A stretch of DNA of 64,000 bases from Microbacterium esteraromaticum (lineage in GTDB: Bacteria > Actinomycetota > Actinomycetes > Actinomycetales > Microbacteriaceae): positions 62,001 through 126,000 of the forward strand of contig NZ_JAEMWU010000002.1 of NCBI RefSeq assembly GCF_017303215.1, written 5' to 3'. The notes beneath the pieces are model-generated. The model saw nothing but the letters and a program-made list of their open reading frames with translations, was not told the origin of the DNA and made no database searches. How positions within the stretch are numbered: position 1 is the first letter of the stretch; each line of letters starts with the position of its first letter. Below are positions 25,411 through 33,797 of this stretch, in pieces. The position numbers and the translations under genes are program-made.

Positions 25411-25779
25411 ATGGCTCGTGCTCTGATCGTCGGCGGTTTCCTTGCTGTCATCTTCTGGGTGTTCAGCATCGTCGACGTGTCCGTGCAACCGGCCGACCGT
25501 CACCGCGGCGTCTCCAAGGGCATCTGGGTACTGATCGTGGTGCTGCTGCCGGTGCTCGGCGGCATCCTGTGGTTCGCGCTCGGACGTCGCCGTCAGGGCG
25601 ACACCCGCACCACTCTCTCGCTGCACCCCGACGACGATCCCGAGGCGCTGCGGCGCATGAGCACGGCCGAGCAAGATGAGCGCATCCGCCAGATGGAACA
25701 GGACGAGCGCATCCGCCAGCTTGAGGAAGAGCTCGCGCGCCTCGATGACGAGACCGACGGTGCGGATCCGCGGTCGTGA
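25411..25779 (+). CDS. PLD nuclease N-terminal domain (PLDc_N) membrane protein
   Basis: A 122-residue protein with the PLDc_N module: two membrane helices (about residues 3-23 and 36-58) around VDVSVQPADRHRGVSKGIW, then a cytosolic tail. No phospholipase D catalytic domain follows. The tail carries a tandem 9-residue repeat EQDERIRQM/EQDERIRQL, encoded by an imperfect 27-bp duplication, and probably forms a coiled coil. Its last codons overlap the menD GTG start by 4 nt (GTGA), so it is translationally coupled to menD. Confidence 0.82.
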   Translation: MARALIVGGFLAVIFWVFSIVDVSVQPADRHRGVSKGIWVLIVVLLPVLGGILWFALGRRRQGDTRTTLSLHPDDDPEALRRMSTAEQDERIRQMEQDERIRQLEEELARLDDETDGADPRS

Positions 25780-27563
25780 CCGCGTCGCCGGCGAGTGATG
25801 CCGCGGCCGATCTGCTCGCCGAGCTGATCCGTCATGGCGTGCGCGATCTGGTGCTCGCGCCCGGCTCGCGTTCTCAATCGATCGCTCTCGCGGCGGTCGG
25901 CTACGCCCGAGCGGGCGTTCTGCGGGTGCACGTGCGCATCGACGAGCGCGCCGCCGGGTTCACAGCGCTCGGCATGGCTCGCGAGACGGGCGTGCCCGCG
26001 GCGGTGCTGTGCACCTCGGGTACGGCCGCGGGCAACCTGCTTCCCGCGGTGATGGAGGCCTTCCATGCCGGCGTGCCGCTGCTGCTGCTGACCGCCGACC
26101 GTCCGCCCGAGTTGCGGGGTATCGGCGCCAACCAGGCGACCGTTCAGTCCGGGATCTTCGGCGCGTTCACGCGTCTGCTGATCGACGCGCCCGTGCCGGC
26201 GGACACGGCGACCGCCGATTCTGTGTCAGGAATCACGGATTCTGTGTCGGATAGCTCAGACGAAACCGATGCAGACCGGCGTGTTGAGCCCCGGCACGCC
26301 GAGCAGAGCACGATCGGCCTGGGGGTTCCCACCGCATGGACGGGGCTTGGCGTCCGTGCCGTGCGCGCGGCTCTCGGACGCGACGGCGAAGGACTGCCCG
26401 GCGTCCGTGGCCCGGTGCAACTGAACCTGCCGACGAGGGAGCCTCTGTCGGCGACGATCGAACTTCCGGCCGTCACGCCCGCGGACGCACCGACCCCGCC
26501 GCGTGCGGAACCGCTCGTGCTGCCGCGCGGTCCGCGCACGGTCGTGATCGCGGGGGCGGATGCCGGGGCGGATGCTGAAGGGCTCGCCCACAACGGTGGC
26601 TGGCCGCTCATCGCCGAGATCGTCAGCGGTGCACGATTCGGACGCCTGCTCGTGCACGGCTATCGCGAACTGCTCGGCGAGGCCGCACTCGGCGGCCGCA
26701 TCGAACGGACCGTGGTGCTCGGGCATCCGACGCTGAGCCGCGAGGTCGCGGCGCTGCTGGCGCGTGAGGACGTCGAGGTGCTCGCGGTGCGGTGCGGGGG
26801 AGAGGCGCTCGATCTGAACGGGCACACAAGAGCGCTGGATGCCGTCGATGTGGCACCCGGCGCGGTTGATCGAGAGTGGTTGGGGGCATGGATGACGGCC
26901 TCGCAGGCGCGCATGGTCGACCTCAGCGCGCCCGCACCGGATCACGACGGGCTGTCGTCCGACGACAAGGCCACGCGGCTGGGAGCCGTGCGCGCGGAGT
27001 TGGACGCCGTACGCGCCCGGGTCGATCGCGAGATGCTGGTGGATGCCGTCTGGCGGGCGACCTGGCCGCATGACCGGCTGGTGTTCGGGTCGTCGCGCCT
27101 GGTGCGGGTCGCCGACCGGGTGCTGGGCGGCAAGAAAGTGCCGGTGCACGCCAACCGTGGCCTGGCGGGTATCGACGGGACCATCGCAACGGGGATCGGA
27201 ATCGCGCTGGCGAGCCAGGCCGAGGGATCGCCGGGGACGACCCGCGTGCTGCTGGGCGACCTGTCGTTCTTGCACGACGTCGGCGCACTGCTGCTGCCTC
27301 AGGACGAACCGGCACCGCGCATTCAGGTGATCGTCGGCAATGACGGCGGCGGAACGATCTTCGACGCCCTCGAGGTCGCCGGCACCGCACCAGCGGCCGA
27401 CCTGGACCGAGCGTTCTATACGCCGCACGCCGCGAACCTGGCGGCGCTCGCCGAGGCCTATGGCTGGCAGTTCTCGCGGATCGACACCCGGTCGTCGCTG
27501 GACCAGGTGCTGACCTCTCCGATCGACGGTCCGCAGATCATCGAGATCCCTCTGGAACGCTGA
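25776..27563 (+). CDS. menD: SEPHCHC synthase MenD
   Basis: A 595-residue ThDP-dependent enzyme that joins 2-oxoglutarate and isochorismate to make SEPHCHC, the first committed step of menaquinone synthesis. The N-terminal LVLAPGSRSQ and VRIDERAAGFTALGMA carry the conserved Ser-Arg and ThDP Glu. The C-terminal domain has GLAGIDGTIATGIGIA and the metal-binding VGNDGGGTIFD. Residues about 145-190 hold a hydrophilic insertion with a 7-residue repeat (DSVSGIT/DSVSDSS, a 21-bp tandem repeat at 26217). That makes it slightly longer than the usual 540-570. GTG start, overlapping the PLDc_N gene. Confidence 0.94.
   Translation: MTASPASDAAADLLAELIRHGVRDLVLAPGSRSQSIALAAVGYARAGVLRVHVRIDERAAGFTALGMARETGVPAAVLCTSGTAAGNLLPAVMEAFHAGVPLLLLTADRPPELRGIGANQATVQSGIFGAFTRLLIDAPVPADTATADSVSGITDSVSDSSDETDADRRVEPRHAEQSTIGLGVPTAWTGLGVRAVRAALGRDGEGLPGVRGPVQLNLPTREPLSATIELPAVTPADAPTPPRAEPLVLPRGPRTVVIAGADAGADAEGLAHNGGWPLIAEIVSGARFGRLLVHGYRELLGEAALGGRIERTVVLGHPTLSREVAALLAREDVEVLAVRCGGEALDLNGHTRALDAVDVAPGAVDREWLGAWMTASQARMVDLSAPAPDHDGLSSDDKATRLGAVRAELDAVRARVDREMLVDAVWRATWPHDRLVFGSSRLVRVADRVLGGKKVPVHANRGLAGIDGTIATGIGIALASQAEGSPGTTRVLLGDLSFLHDVGALLLPQDEPAPRIQVIVGNDGGGTIFDALEVAGTAPAADLDRAFYTPHAANLAALAEAYGWQFSRIDTRSSLDQVLTSPIDGPQIIEIPLER
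26217..26258 (+). repeat. 21-bp in-frame tandem repeat within menD
   Basis: GATTCTGTGTC occurs at 26217-26227 and 26238-26248, period 21 nt, giving DSVS-GIT then DSVS-DSS. Its relatively AT-richer codons (GAT TCT GTG TCA) differ from the flanking GC-rich codon use. Confidence 0.6.
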
Positions 27564-27573
27564 CGTCTGACGC

Positions 27574-29073
27574 TCACTCCAGCCGCTGGGTGACCTCGCC
27601 CACATCAGCGCTGGCGTAGCGTTCGGCGTCGGGTGCTGCTTCTTCGAGCTCGTAGAGGTCGCTCTTCTGTGGTGCGATCGCGAGGGCCTCGACGGGCGAG
27701 GCGTCGGCGAGCACATCATCGAGCCCTTGCAGGGCGCTGAACCGGCGCGCCTGGGTGACCACGTTGCGGTCGAGCGAACCGGCGAACCGGTTGTACGCAT
27801 CGACGGTCGAGTTCAGGCTGCGGCCCAGCTTGGCGAGGTGCCCGCCCAGCGTGCCCAGCCGCTTGTGCAGTTCCTTGCCGACGGTGAAGATCTGCTGCGC
27901 CTCCTGCGCCAGCTGATCCTGGCGCCATGCGTGGCCGACCGTGCGCAGCAGTGCGATCAGAGTCGACGGGGTCGCGATGACGACGTTGCGCTCGAACGCG
28001 TACTCGTAGAGCGTCGCGTCCTGATCCAGAGCGGCGGCGAGGAACGGCTCGGCCGGTACGAACATCACCACGAACTCGGGGGAGCCGGCCACCACATCCC
28101 AGTACTCCTTGGTGCCCAGATCGTCGATGTGCTTCTTCAGGTGTCGCGCGTGCGCCTGCAGTCGCTGCGTGCGGACGGTGTCGTCGGTGGCCTCCATCGC
28201 CTCGAGATAGCCGTTGAAGGCCACCTTCGAATCGACCACGACGCGCTTGTCGCCGGCGAGATGCACGACCAGGTCGGGACGCAGCGCGCCCTCATCGGTA
28301 CTGTGATGCGGCTGCTCGTCGAAGTCGACGTGGTTGACCATGCCCGATGCCTCGACCACCCGCCGCAACTGCAGCTCGCCCCAGCGGCCGCGCACCTGCG
28401 GGGCGCGCAGCGCGCTGACCAGCTTGCGCGTCTCGGACCCCAGCGTCTCGGACGACTGACGCATGAACTGCAGCTGTTCGGCCAGGGCGGCGTTCGCTTC
28501 GAGACGCGACTTCTCGGCCGTCGTCATCTCGGTCTTGACCGTATCGAGGGTCTTCTGGATCGGCTCGATCAGCTGCTGCACGGCATCCTGCCGCTTCTGC
28601 AGTTCGGCCGCGCCCTCGCTCTGGCTGCGCTTGAGGCGCTCCTCGGCCTGCTGCAGAAACACCTTCGTGTTCTGCTCCAGCGCGCGGCGGCTGAGCGCGT
28701 CGAACTCGTCGGCGAGACGCTTCTGATCCGATCGCAGCTCGTCCAGGCGCCGGGCGTGCTCGGCGCGTTCGTGCTCGAGCCGCGCATGGGCCTCGGCACG
28801 GGCATCCGCCACCGCCTTCTCGCCGAGCGCCCGCGCCTCGGCTACCCGGCGCTCCGCCAGACCGCGCTCTTCGTGCACACGCGATGCGGTCTCGGCGCGC
28901 AGCGCCACGGCGTCCCGCTCCAGGGACTCGATCCGCAGGCCGGCCGCTGCCGCTTCGGCGTGCTGTGCGGCATCGGAGGAGCGCCCGCGCTGCGTTCCCA
29001 GCAGGAAACCCAGCGCGCCCGCGAGAGCCGTTGCCAGCAGCGCGACGACGATGATCAGAAGCAACGTGTCCAT
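27574..29073 (-). CDS. rmuC: DNA recombination protein RmuC
   Basis: A 499-residue RmuC family protein, which limits DNA inversions and has a predicted PD-(D/E)xK-like nuclease core. The N-terminal residues 2-24 form one membrane anchor, residues about 35-190 are a long Ala/Glu/Arg coiled coil, and the core shows GRWGELQLRRVVE, VVDSKVAFNGY and EFVVMFVPAEPFL. The ATG at 29073 places the membrane anchor at the N-terminus, as in homologues; the longer frame upstream is antisense to ppk2. It converges with menD, 10 nt between stop codons. Confidence 0.93.
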   Translation of the reverse strand: MDTLLLIIVVALLATALAGALGFLLGTQRGRSSDAAQHAEAAAAGLRIESLERDAVALRAETASRVHEERGLAERRVAEARALGEKAVADARAEAHARLEHERAEHARRLDELRSDQKRLADEFDALSRRALEQNTKVFLQQAEERLKRSQSEGAAELQKRQDAVQQLIEPIQKTLDTVKTEMTTAEKSRLEANAALAEQLQFMRQSSETLGSETRKLVSALRAPQVRGRWGELQLRRVVEASGMVNHVDFDEQPHHSTDEGALRPDLVVHLAGDKRVVVDSKVAFNGYLEAMEATDDTVRTQRLQAHARHLKKHIDDLGTKEYWDVVAGSPEFVVMFVPAEPFLAAALDQDATLYEYAFERNVVIATPSTLIALLRTVGHAWRQDQLAQEAQQIFTVGKELHKRLGTLGGHLAKLGRSLNSTVDAYNRFAGSLDRNVVTQARRFSALQGLDDVLADASPVEALAIAPQKSDLYELEEAAPDAERYASADVGEVTQRLE

Positions 29074-29152
29074 GGTTCCGATTGTGTCCGAGACCACCGA
29101 CATCGCGATCCCGTCTCGTGCGCCGTGCCCACGGAGCGGGCATGATGTCTGC

Positions 29153-30001
29153 ATGAAGACGCATGGATGGACGCACGACCCGGTCGACCTGCTGCGCGTG
29201 GACGAGGAGTTCTCGCTCTCCGATGTGGACAGCGCCTCTACCCCTGGCTTCACGGGGGACAAAGCCGACGGCGAGCAGGCGCTCGAGGGGCGCAGGCAGG
29301 TGCTCGGCAATCTGCAGGAGCGCCTCTTCGCCAGCCGCGGCGACGGCACGGCATCCGTGCTGCTCGTGCTGCAGGCGATGGACACCGCCGGCAAGGGCGG
29401 CATCGTGCGCCACGTCGTCGGCGGTGTCGACCCGCAGGGCGTCGAGCTGGCGGCCTTCAAGAAGCCGACCCCCGAAGAGCTCGAGCACGACTTCCTGTGG
29501 CGCATCGAAAAGCACCTGCCCGCCCCTGGATTCATCGGTGTCTTCGATCGCTCCCACTACGAGGACGTGCTGATCGGCAAGGTGCACGCGCTCGCCGACG
29601 CCGCCGAGATCGAGCGCCGTTATGAGGCGATCAACGACTTCGAACAGCGCATCACGACCACCGGCACCCGCATCGTGAAGGTCATGCTGAACATCTCGCG
29701 GGATGAGCAGAAGCAGCGGCTGGCCGAACGACTCGACCGCCCCGACAAGTACTGGAAGTACAACCCGGGCGACGTCGACGAGCGCCTGCGCTGGGAAGAC
29801 TACATGGCCGCATACCAGACGGTGTTCGAGCGCACCACGACACCCGAGGCGCCCTGGTACGTCGTGCCGGCGAACCGCAAGTGGTACGCGCGCCTCGCCG
29901 TGCAGGAACTGCTGCTGGATGCCCTGGAGTGCATCGACCCGCAGTGGCCCGCGGCCGACTACGACATCGAGGCCGAGAAGAGGCGCCTCGAAGCGAGCTG
30001 A
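29153..30001 (+). CDS. Polyphosphate kinase 2 family nucleotide phosphotransferase
   Basis: A 282-residue single-domain PPK2 protein, which transfers phosphate between polyphosphate and nucleotides. The Walker A-like motif is QAMDTAGKGG, the Walker B region is FDRSHYEDVL and the lid segment is RPDKYWKYNPGDVDER. The length and the KPTPEELEHDFLWR stretch fit the PPK2 family polyphosphate:nucleotide phosphotransferase group (TIGR03709-like), often AMP/ADP-phosphorylating. The exact class cannot be fixed from sequence alone. It is divergent from rmuC, with the two starts 79 nt apart. Confidence 0.92.
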   Translation: MKTHGWTHDPVDLLRVDEEFSLSDVDSASTPGFTGDKADGEQALEGRRQVLGNLQERLFASRGDGTASVLLVLQAMDTAGKGGIVRHVVGGVDPQGVELAAFKKPTPEELEHDFLWRIEKHLPAPGFIGVFDRSHYEDVLIGKVHALADAAEIERRYEAINDFEQRITTTGTRIVKVMLNISRDEQKQRLAERLDRPDKYWKYNPGDVDERLRWEDYMAAYQTVFERTTTPEAPWYVVPANRKWYARLAVQELLLDALECIDPQWPAADYDIEAEKRRLEAS

Positions 30002-30028
30002 GCGCCGGTGAGCTGAGCGCCTTCGGAC

Positions 30029-30742
30029 TCAGCGCGGCTTGCGTGCCCGGTGCAGTGCGACGATGCCGAACGACAGGTTGCGGTACTCGACGTGCGTCCA
30101 GCCCGCCTCGCGGATCCAGGCCGCCAGGGTGCGCTGATCCGGCCAGTCACGGATCGACTCGTTCAGATAGTCGTACGCGTCGCCGTTGGTGCCCGCCAGG
30201 CGCGCCACCTTCGGCAGGACCTGCGCGTTGTAGAACGTGTAGAACCCGCGGAAGAACCGGCTCGGCGGGGTCGAGAACTCGTTGATCACCAGGCGTCCGC
30301 CGGGCTTGGTGACCCGCAGCAGCTCGGCCAGCGCCTTCTTCGGCTGCTGCACGTTGCGCAGTCCGTATGACATGGTCACCGCGTCGAACTCGTCGTCGCC
30401 GAACGGCAGGTCGGTGGCATCCGCCTCGACGAAGGTGATGTTGGGCAGGTGACCGTGCCGGCGGCGGCCCTCGGCGAGCATCCCCGGCGAGAAATCGGCC
30501 GCGACGACCTGTGCGCCGCTGGCGGCCAGCGACGCCGACGAGGACGCCGTCCCCGCGGCGAGGTCGAGGATGCGCTCGCCGCGCTGCGGTGCCACCGCGC
30601 GCGTCGCCGCGGCGCGCCACAGCGCGTCGTTGCCGAGCGTCATGGCCGTGTTCGTGCGGTCGTAGCCCTTGGCGACCTGATCGAACATGCCGCTGACGTG
30701 CGAGGGGTCCTTGCCGAGGTCGGCGCGATTCGACGAGGTCAT
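30029..30742 (-). CDS. menG: Demethylmenaquinone methyltransferase MenG/UbiE
   Basis: A 237-residue SAM-dependent methyltransferase for the last step of menaquinone synthesis. N-terminal SGMFDQVAKGYDRTN, the SAM-binding motif ILDLAAGTASSS (a DxAxGTG variant), VEADATDLPF, and the family signature MSYGLRNVQQPKKAL followed by KPGGRLVINEFSTP identify it as UbiE/MenG. It is encoded opposite to ppk2 and to the DUF402-menF genes, so it is a separate transcription unit within the quinone region. Confidence 0.95.
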   Translation of the reverse strand: MTSSNRADLGKDPSHVSGMFDQVAKGYDRTNTAMTLGNDALWRAAATRAVAPQRGERILDLAAGTASSSASLAASGAQVVAADFSPGMLAEGRRRHGHLPNITFVEADATDLPFGDDEFDAVTMSYGLRNVQQPKKALAELLRVTKPGGRLVINEFSTPPSRFFRGFYTFYNAQVLPKVARLAGTNGDAYDYLNESIRDWPDQRTLAAWIREAGWTHVEYRNLSFGIVALHRARKPR

Positions 30743-30789
30743 ACTTCGATCCTAGGCGGCGGATGCTGTGCGCTTCGCGCGCAGGCCCG

Positions 30790-30795
30790 TAGGCT
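30790..30795 (+). promoter_or_regulatory. -10 box (TAGGCT) of DUF402 gene
   Basis: TAGGCT ends 7 nt before a GTG at 30803; leaderless layout, divergent from menG. Confidence 0.6.
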
Positions 30796-30802
30796 ACGGC
30801 GG

Positions 30803-31360
30803 GTGAACAGCCAGCGGCCTGAGCCCGGAACCTCGATGATCCAGCAGTGGCGCAAATGGGATGACTCGCCGCACTGGCGCAGCGATTGCGTGTACCTCGG
30901 CAGCGACATGTGGGGCGACTGGCTCGGTCAGCCCACCGGGTGGGAGAGCGCGCGGCCGGGCTATCGGTTCGTCGCCGAGAGCCCCAACGTCACGTTGATC
31001 CCAGCGGGCAGCACCGACCACGCCGTCACCGTGCATCGCGGTCACCCTCGCGCGCTGCGCATCTACATCGACCTCGCGTGGGATCTGCGCTGGACGGATG
31101 CCGGCAGCGTGACTGGCATCGATATGGATCTCGATGTGGTGCGGCGTGTGGACGCCCGCGGGACCTATGTCGACGATCGCGACGAATGGGCGGAGCACAG
31201 TGTGCGTTTCGGCTACCCGGCGGCGGTGATGGCACATCTCGAGGCCGTCGCGCTCGATCTCGAGCAGCGGGTGCGTGCGCAGCGTGCGCCCTTCGACGAT
31301 GCCACCGCAGACGCATGGCTCGACCGCCTCGTCTCGCTCGGCCCGGTCGACCCGCGCTGA
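30803..31360 (+). CDS. DUF402 domain-containing protein
   Basis: A 185-residue DUF402 protein. After a short N-terminus comes IQQWRKWDDSPHWRSDCVYLG, then the beta-rich DUF402 core with RIYIDLAWDLRWTDAG, the GIDMDLDVVRR acidic pair, and DDRDEWAEHSVRFGYP, where Asp residues align with the metal-binding residues of the nucleoside diphosphatase-type family members. A hydrolase role on nucleotides or RNA is possible but not shown. GTG 30803 is preferred on the basis of the -10 box; an ATG at 30836 is the alternative. Confidence 0.8.
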   Translation: MNSQRPEPGTSMIQQWRKWDDSPHWRSDCVYLGSDMWGDWLGQPTGWESARPGYRFVAESPNVTLIPAGSTDHAVTVHRGHPRALRIYIDLAWDLRWTDAGSVTGIDMDLDVVRRVDARGTYVDDRDEWAEHSVRFGYPAAVMAHLEAVALDLEQRVRAQRAPFDDATADAWLDRLVSLGPVDPR

Positions 31361-31382
31361 GTCGTCCTGCCGCGGCTGCGAC

Positions 31383-31388
31383 TAAACT
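31383..31388 (+). promoter_or_regulatory. -10 box (TAAACT) of menF
   Basis: TAAACT ends 7 nt before the GTG at 31396; leaderless layout. Confidence 0.6.
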
Positions 31389-31395
31389 GGGTCGC

Positions 31396-32661
31396 GTGAG
31401 CAGCATCCGTCTGGTCGCGCAGACCCGCGAGATCCCACCCGTCGACGACCTGCTGGCACATACCTCTGCCGCACGGCCGATGGCCTGGTTGCGTCGCGGC
31501 GACGGGATCGTCGCCGTCGGCGACGCGCCGGCGGCGGTCATCCGCATCCCCGCCGGGCAGTCGCGCAAGCGCAGCGACCTCCTCGCCGACGCATGGCGCG
31601 AAATCGCATCGGATGCTGACATCGACGACCCCGTCGGACTCGCCGGCACCGGCCTGGTCGCCTTCGGGGCGCTGATCTTCGATGAGCACTCGCAGGCCGA
31701 CAGTGTGCTCGAGGTGCCGCGCACTCTGATCGGACGACGGGGCGATCGCAGCTGGATCACCCGCATCCGCGCCGTCGATGAGGACTTCGCCGATGTGCCG
31801 CCATCGGTGCCGTACGGTCCGCACTGGGCCGGTCGCGTCGGACCCGGCGCGCAACCACCGCAGGGGTATCAGCAGTCGGTGCGCACGGCGCTCGATGAGA
31901 TCGAACGCGGCGACTACGGCAAGATCGTCCTCGCCCGTGATCTGACCGGAACCGTACCCGGGGACGCCGACCTGCGACGCCTCGTGCGCGCACTGGCCAG
32001 CGGATACCCCGACACGTGGACCTTCGCGGTCGACGGCTTGATCGGTGCCAGTCCCGAGACGCTCGTCACCGCGCATGAGCGCACGGTGACGGCGCGCGTG
32101 CTGGCAGGCACCGCCGCGCGCGGCGCCGACCCCGCAGAAGACGCCGCTGCCTCGCAGGCGCTCGCCCGCAGCGCCAAGGATCGCGCCGAGCACGCCTATG
32201 CGGTGCAGAGCGTGCTCGATACCCTGCGGCCGCACACCCGCTCACTGAACGCTGACGAGAACCCGTTCACGCTCGAGCTGCCCAATCTGTTCCACCTCGC
32301 CACCGATGTCGAAGGCGTGCTCGATGACGGGGCATCCTCACTCGACCTCGTCGGCGCTCTGCACCCGACCGCGGCGGTCGCCGGCACGCCGACCGACGTC
32401 GCGCTCGCCGCCATCCGCCGCATCGAGCCGTTCGATCGCGGCCGGTACGCGGGACCGGTGGGCTGGATCGACGGCAACGGCGACGGCGAGTGGGCGATCG
32501 CCCTGCGTTGCGCGCAGTTCGCGGATGCCCCCGATGACGCATCCGGTGCGCGCCGGGTCACCGCCTACGCCGGGGCAGGGATCGTCACCGGCAGCGACCC
32601 AGAATCCGAACTGCTGGAGACGCGCGTGAAGTTCCGTCCGTTGGTCGATGCGCTCGCGTGA
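31396..32661 (+). CDS. menF: Isochorismate synthase MenF
   Basis: A 421-residue chorismate-utilising enzyme converting chorismate to isochorismate for menaquinone synthesis. The chorismate-binding domain shows YGKIVLARDL, GASPETLV, AGTAARG, the segment ELPNLFHLATDVEG, LHPTAAVAGTP, YAGPVGWIDGNGDGE and AGAGIVTGSDPESE, which hold the Mg-binding Glu residues and active-site His. The same fold makes salicylate or anthranilate synthases, but the menD, menG and menA neighbours favour MenF. Start GTG from the -10 box. Confidence 0.92.
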   Translation: MSSIRLVAQTREIPPVDDLLAHTSAARPMAWLRRGDGIVAVGDAPAAVIRIPAGQSRKRSDLLADAWREIASDADIDDPVGLAGTGLVAFGALIFDEHSQADSVLEVPRTLIGRRGDRSWITRIRAVDEDFADVPPSVPYGPHWAGRVGPGAQPPQGYQQSVRTALDEIERGDYGKIVLARDLTGTVPGDADLRRLVRALASGYPDTWTFAVDGLIGASPETLVTAHERTVTARVLAGTAARGADPAEDAAASQALARSAKDRAEHAYAVQSVLDTLRPHTRSLNADENPFTLELPNLFHLATDVEGVLDDGASSLDLVGALHPTAAVAGTPTDVALAAIRRIEPFDRGRYAGPVGWIDGNGDGEWAIALRCAQFADAPDDASGARRVTAYAGAGIVTGSDPESELLETRVKFRPLVDALA

Positions 32662-32708
32662 GACGGTGCGATCGCGCCGCCGAGAGCAGGTGGGCGTCCG
32701 GGCGCGGG

Positions 32709-32714
32709 TAGGGT
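32709..32714 (+). promoter_or_regulatory. -10 box (TAGGGT) of polyprenyl synthase gene
   Basis: TAGGGT ends 7 nt before the GTG at 32722. The earlier in-frame GTG at 32713 overlaps the box and is unlikely to be the start. Confidence 0.6.
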
Positions 32715-32721
32715 GGAACAC

Positions 32722-33783
32722 GTGACTTCGAGCCCCGCCTCCTCGGGCACGCGCCTTGCGAGCCGACTCGGCTTCAGCGACCGCGTCTTCCTCGGCCCTG
32801 CGGCCCGCCGCATCGCGGCACGCATCGACGAGGGCCTCGACCTCGTCGAATCCACTCTTGCCAGCGAGGTGAAGGTTGCCGACCCGGTCACCGATGCGGC
32901 CACGCGTTACCTGTACGAGGCCGGTGGCAAGCGCATCCGTCCCGTGCTCGCGCTGCTGACGGCCCAACTCGGCGACGGCAACATCACGCCGGTCATCGAG
33001 ATCGCCGCAGCGCTCGAACTGACCCACCTCGGTTCGCTCTACCACGACGACGTCATGGACGGGGCCGATACTCGACGCGGTGTACCCGCGGCGCATGCCG
33101 TGTGGGGCAACAACGTCGCGATCCTCACCGGTGACATCCTCTTCTCGCGTGCCAGTCAGATCATGTCGCGCTATGGCGACCGGGCCATGCGCCTGCAGGC
33201 TGACACGTTCGAGCGCCTGGTCATGGGGCAGATGCACGAGACCGTCGGTGCGCAGCCCGACGACGATCCGATCGAGTTCTATCTGCAGGTCTTGGCGGAC
33301 AAGACCGGATCGCTCATCGCCGCGGCCACTCAGGGCGGTGCGATCTTCTCGAACGCGCCCGCCGAATATGAAGAGCCGTTGCGTGTGTACGGCGAGAAGG
33401 TCGGCGTCGCGTTCCAATTGCTCGACGATGTCATCGACCTGTCGGCCGATGCCGAGGAGACCGGCAAGGTTCCCGGCACCGACCTGCGCGCAGGCGTGCC
33501 GACCATGCCGTCGCTGCTGCTGAAGACCGGCACCTCCGACGCCGACATCGAACTCGCCCGTCGTATCGACGACGGCGTCGCCCGTATCGCCGAGGGCGCC
33601 GACCCCGCGCTGCTGGACGGACCGCTCGCCGAGCTGCGTGACCATGAGGCCACGGCCCGCACGATGGACCTGGCCCGTACCTGGACATCCGACGCGATCG
33701 CCGCGCTCGCACCGCTGCCGAAGGGCGCCGTGCGCGAAGCGCTGACCCGGTTCGCAGAGACTCTCGCTGATCGCAGCAGCTGA
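32722..33783 (+). CDS. Polyprenyl diphosphate synthase (menaquinone side chain)
   Basis: A 353-residue trans-isoprenyl diphosphate synthase. The first Asp-rich motif is YHDDVMDGADTRRG (DDxxD) and the second is LLDDVIDLSAD (DDxxD); GGKRIRP near residue 73 binds isopentenyl diphosphate. It extends allylic diphosphates by IPP condensation and, next to menF and near menA, most likely builds the menaquinone tail (hepta- to decaprenyl). Chain length is set by residues before the first motif and cannot be read with certainty; a heptaprenyl or longer product is an inference. Confidence 0.92.
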   Translation: MTSSPASSGTRLASRLGFSDRVFLGPAARRIAARIDEGLDLVESTLASEVKVADPVTDAATRYLYEAGGKRIRPVLALLTAQLGDGNITPVIEIAAALELTHLGSLYHDDVMDGADTRRGVPAAHAVWGNNVAILTGDILFSRASQIMSRYGDRAMRLQADTFERLVMGQMHETVGAQPDDDPIEFYLQVLADKTGSLIAAATQGGAIFSNAPAEYEEPLRVYGEKVGVAFQLLDDVIDLSADAEETGKVPGTDLRAGVPTMPSLLLKTGTSDADIELARRIDDGVARIAEGADPALLDGPLAELRDHEATARTMDLARTWTSDAIAALAPLPKGAVREALTRFAETLADRSS

Positions 33784-33797
33784 CGGAAGGAACCCCC

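Noticed and set aside
26217..26258. Short repeats resembling CRISPR spacing
   Set aside because: Two in-frame copies with a 21-bp period inside menD; no array, no cas genes.
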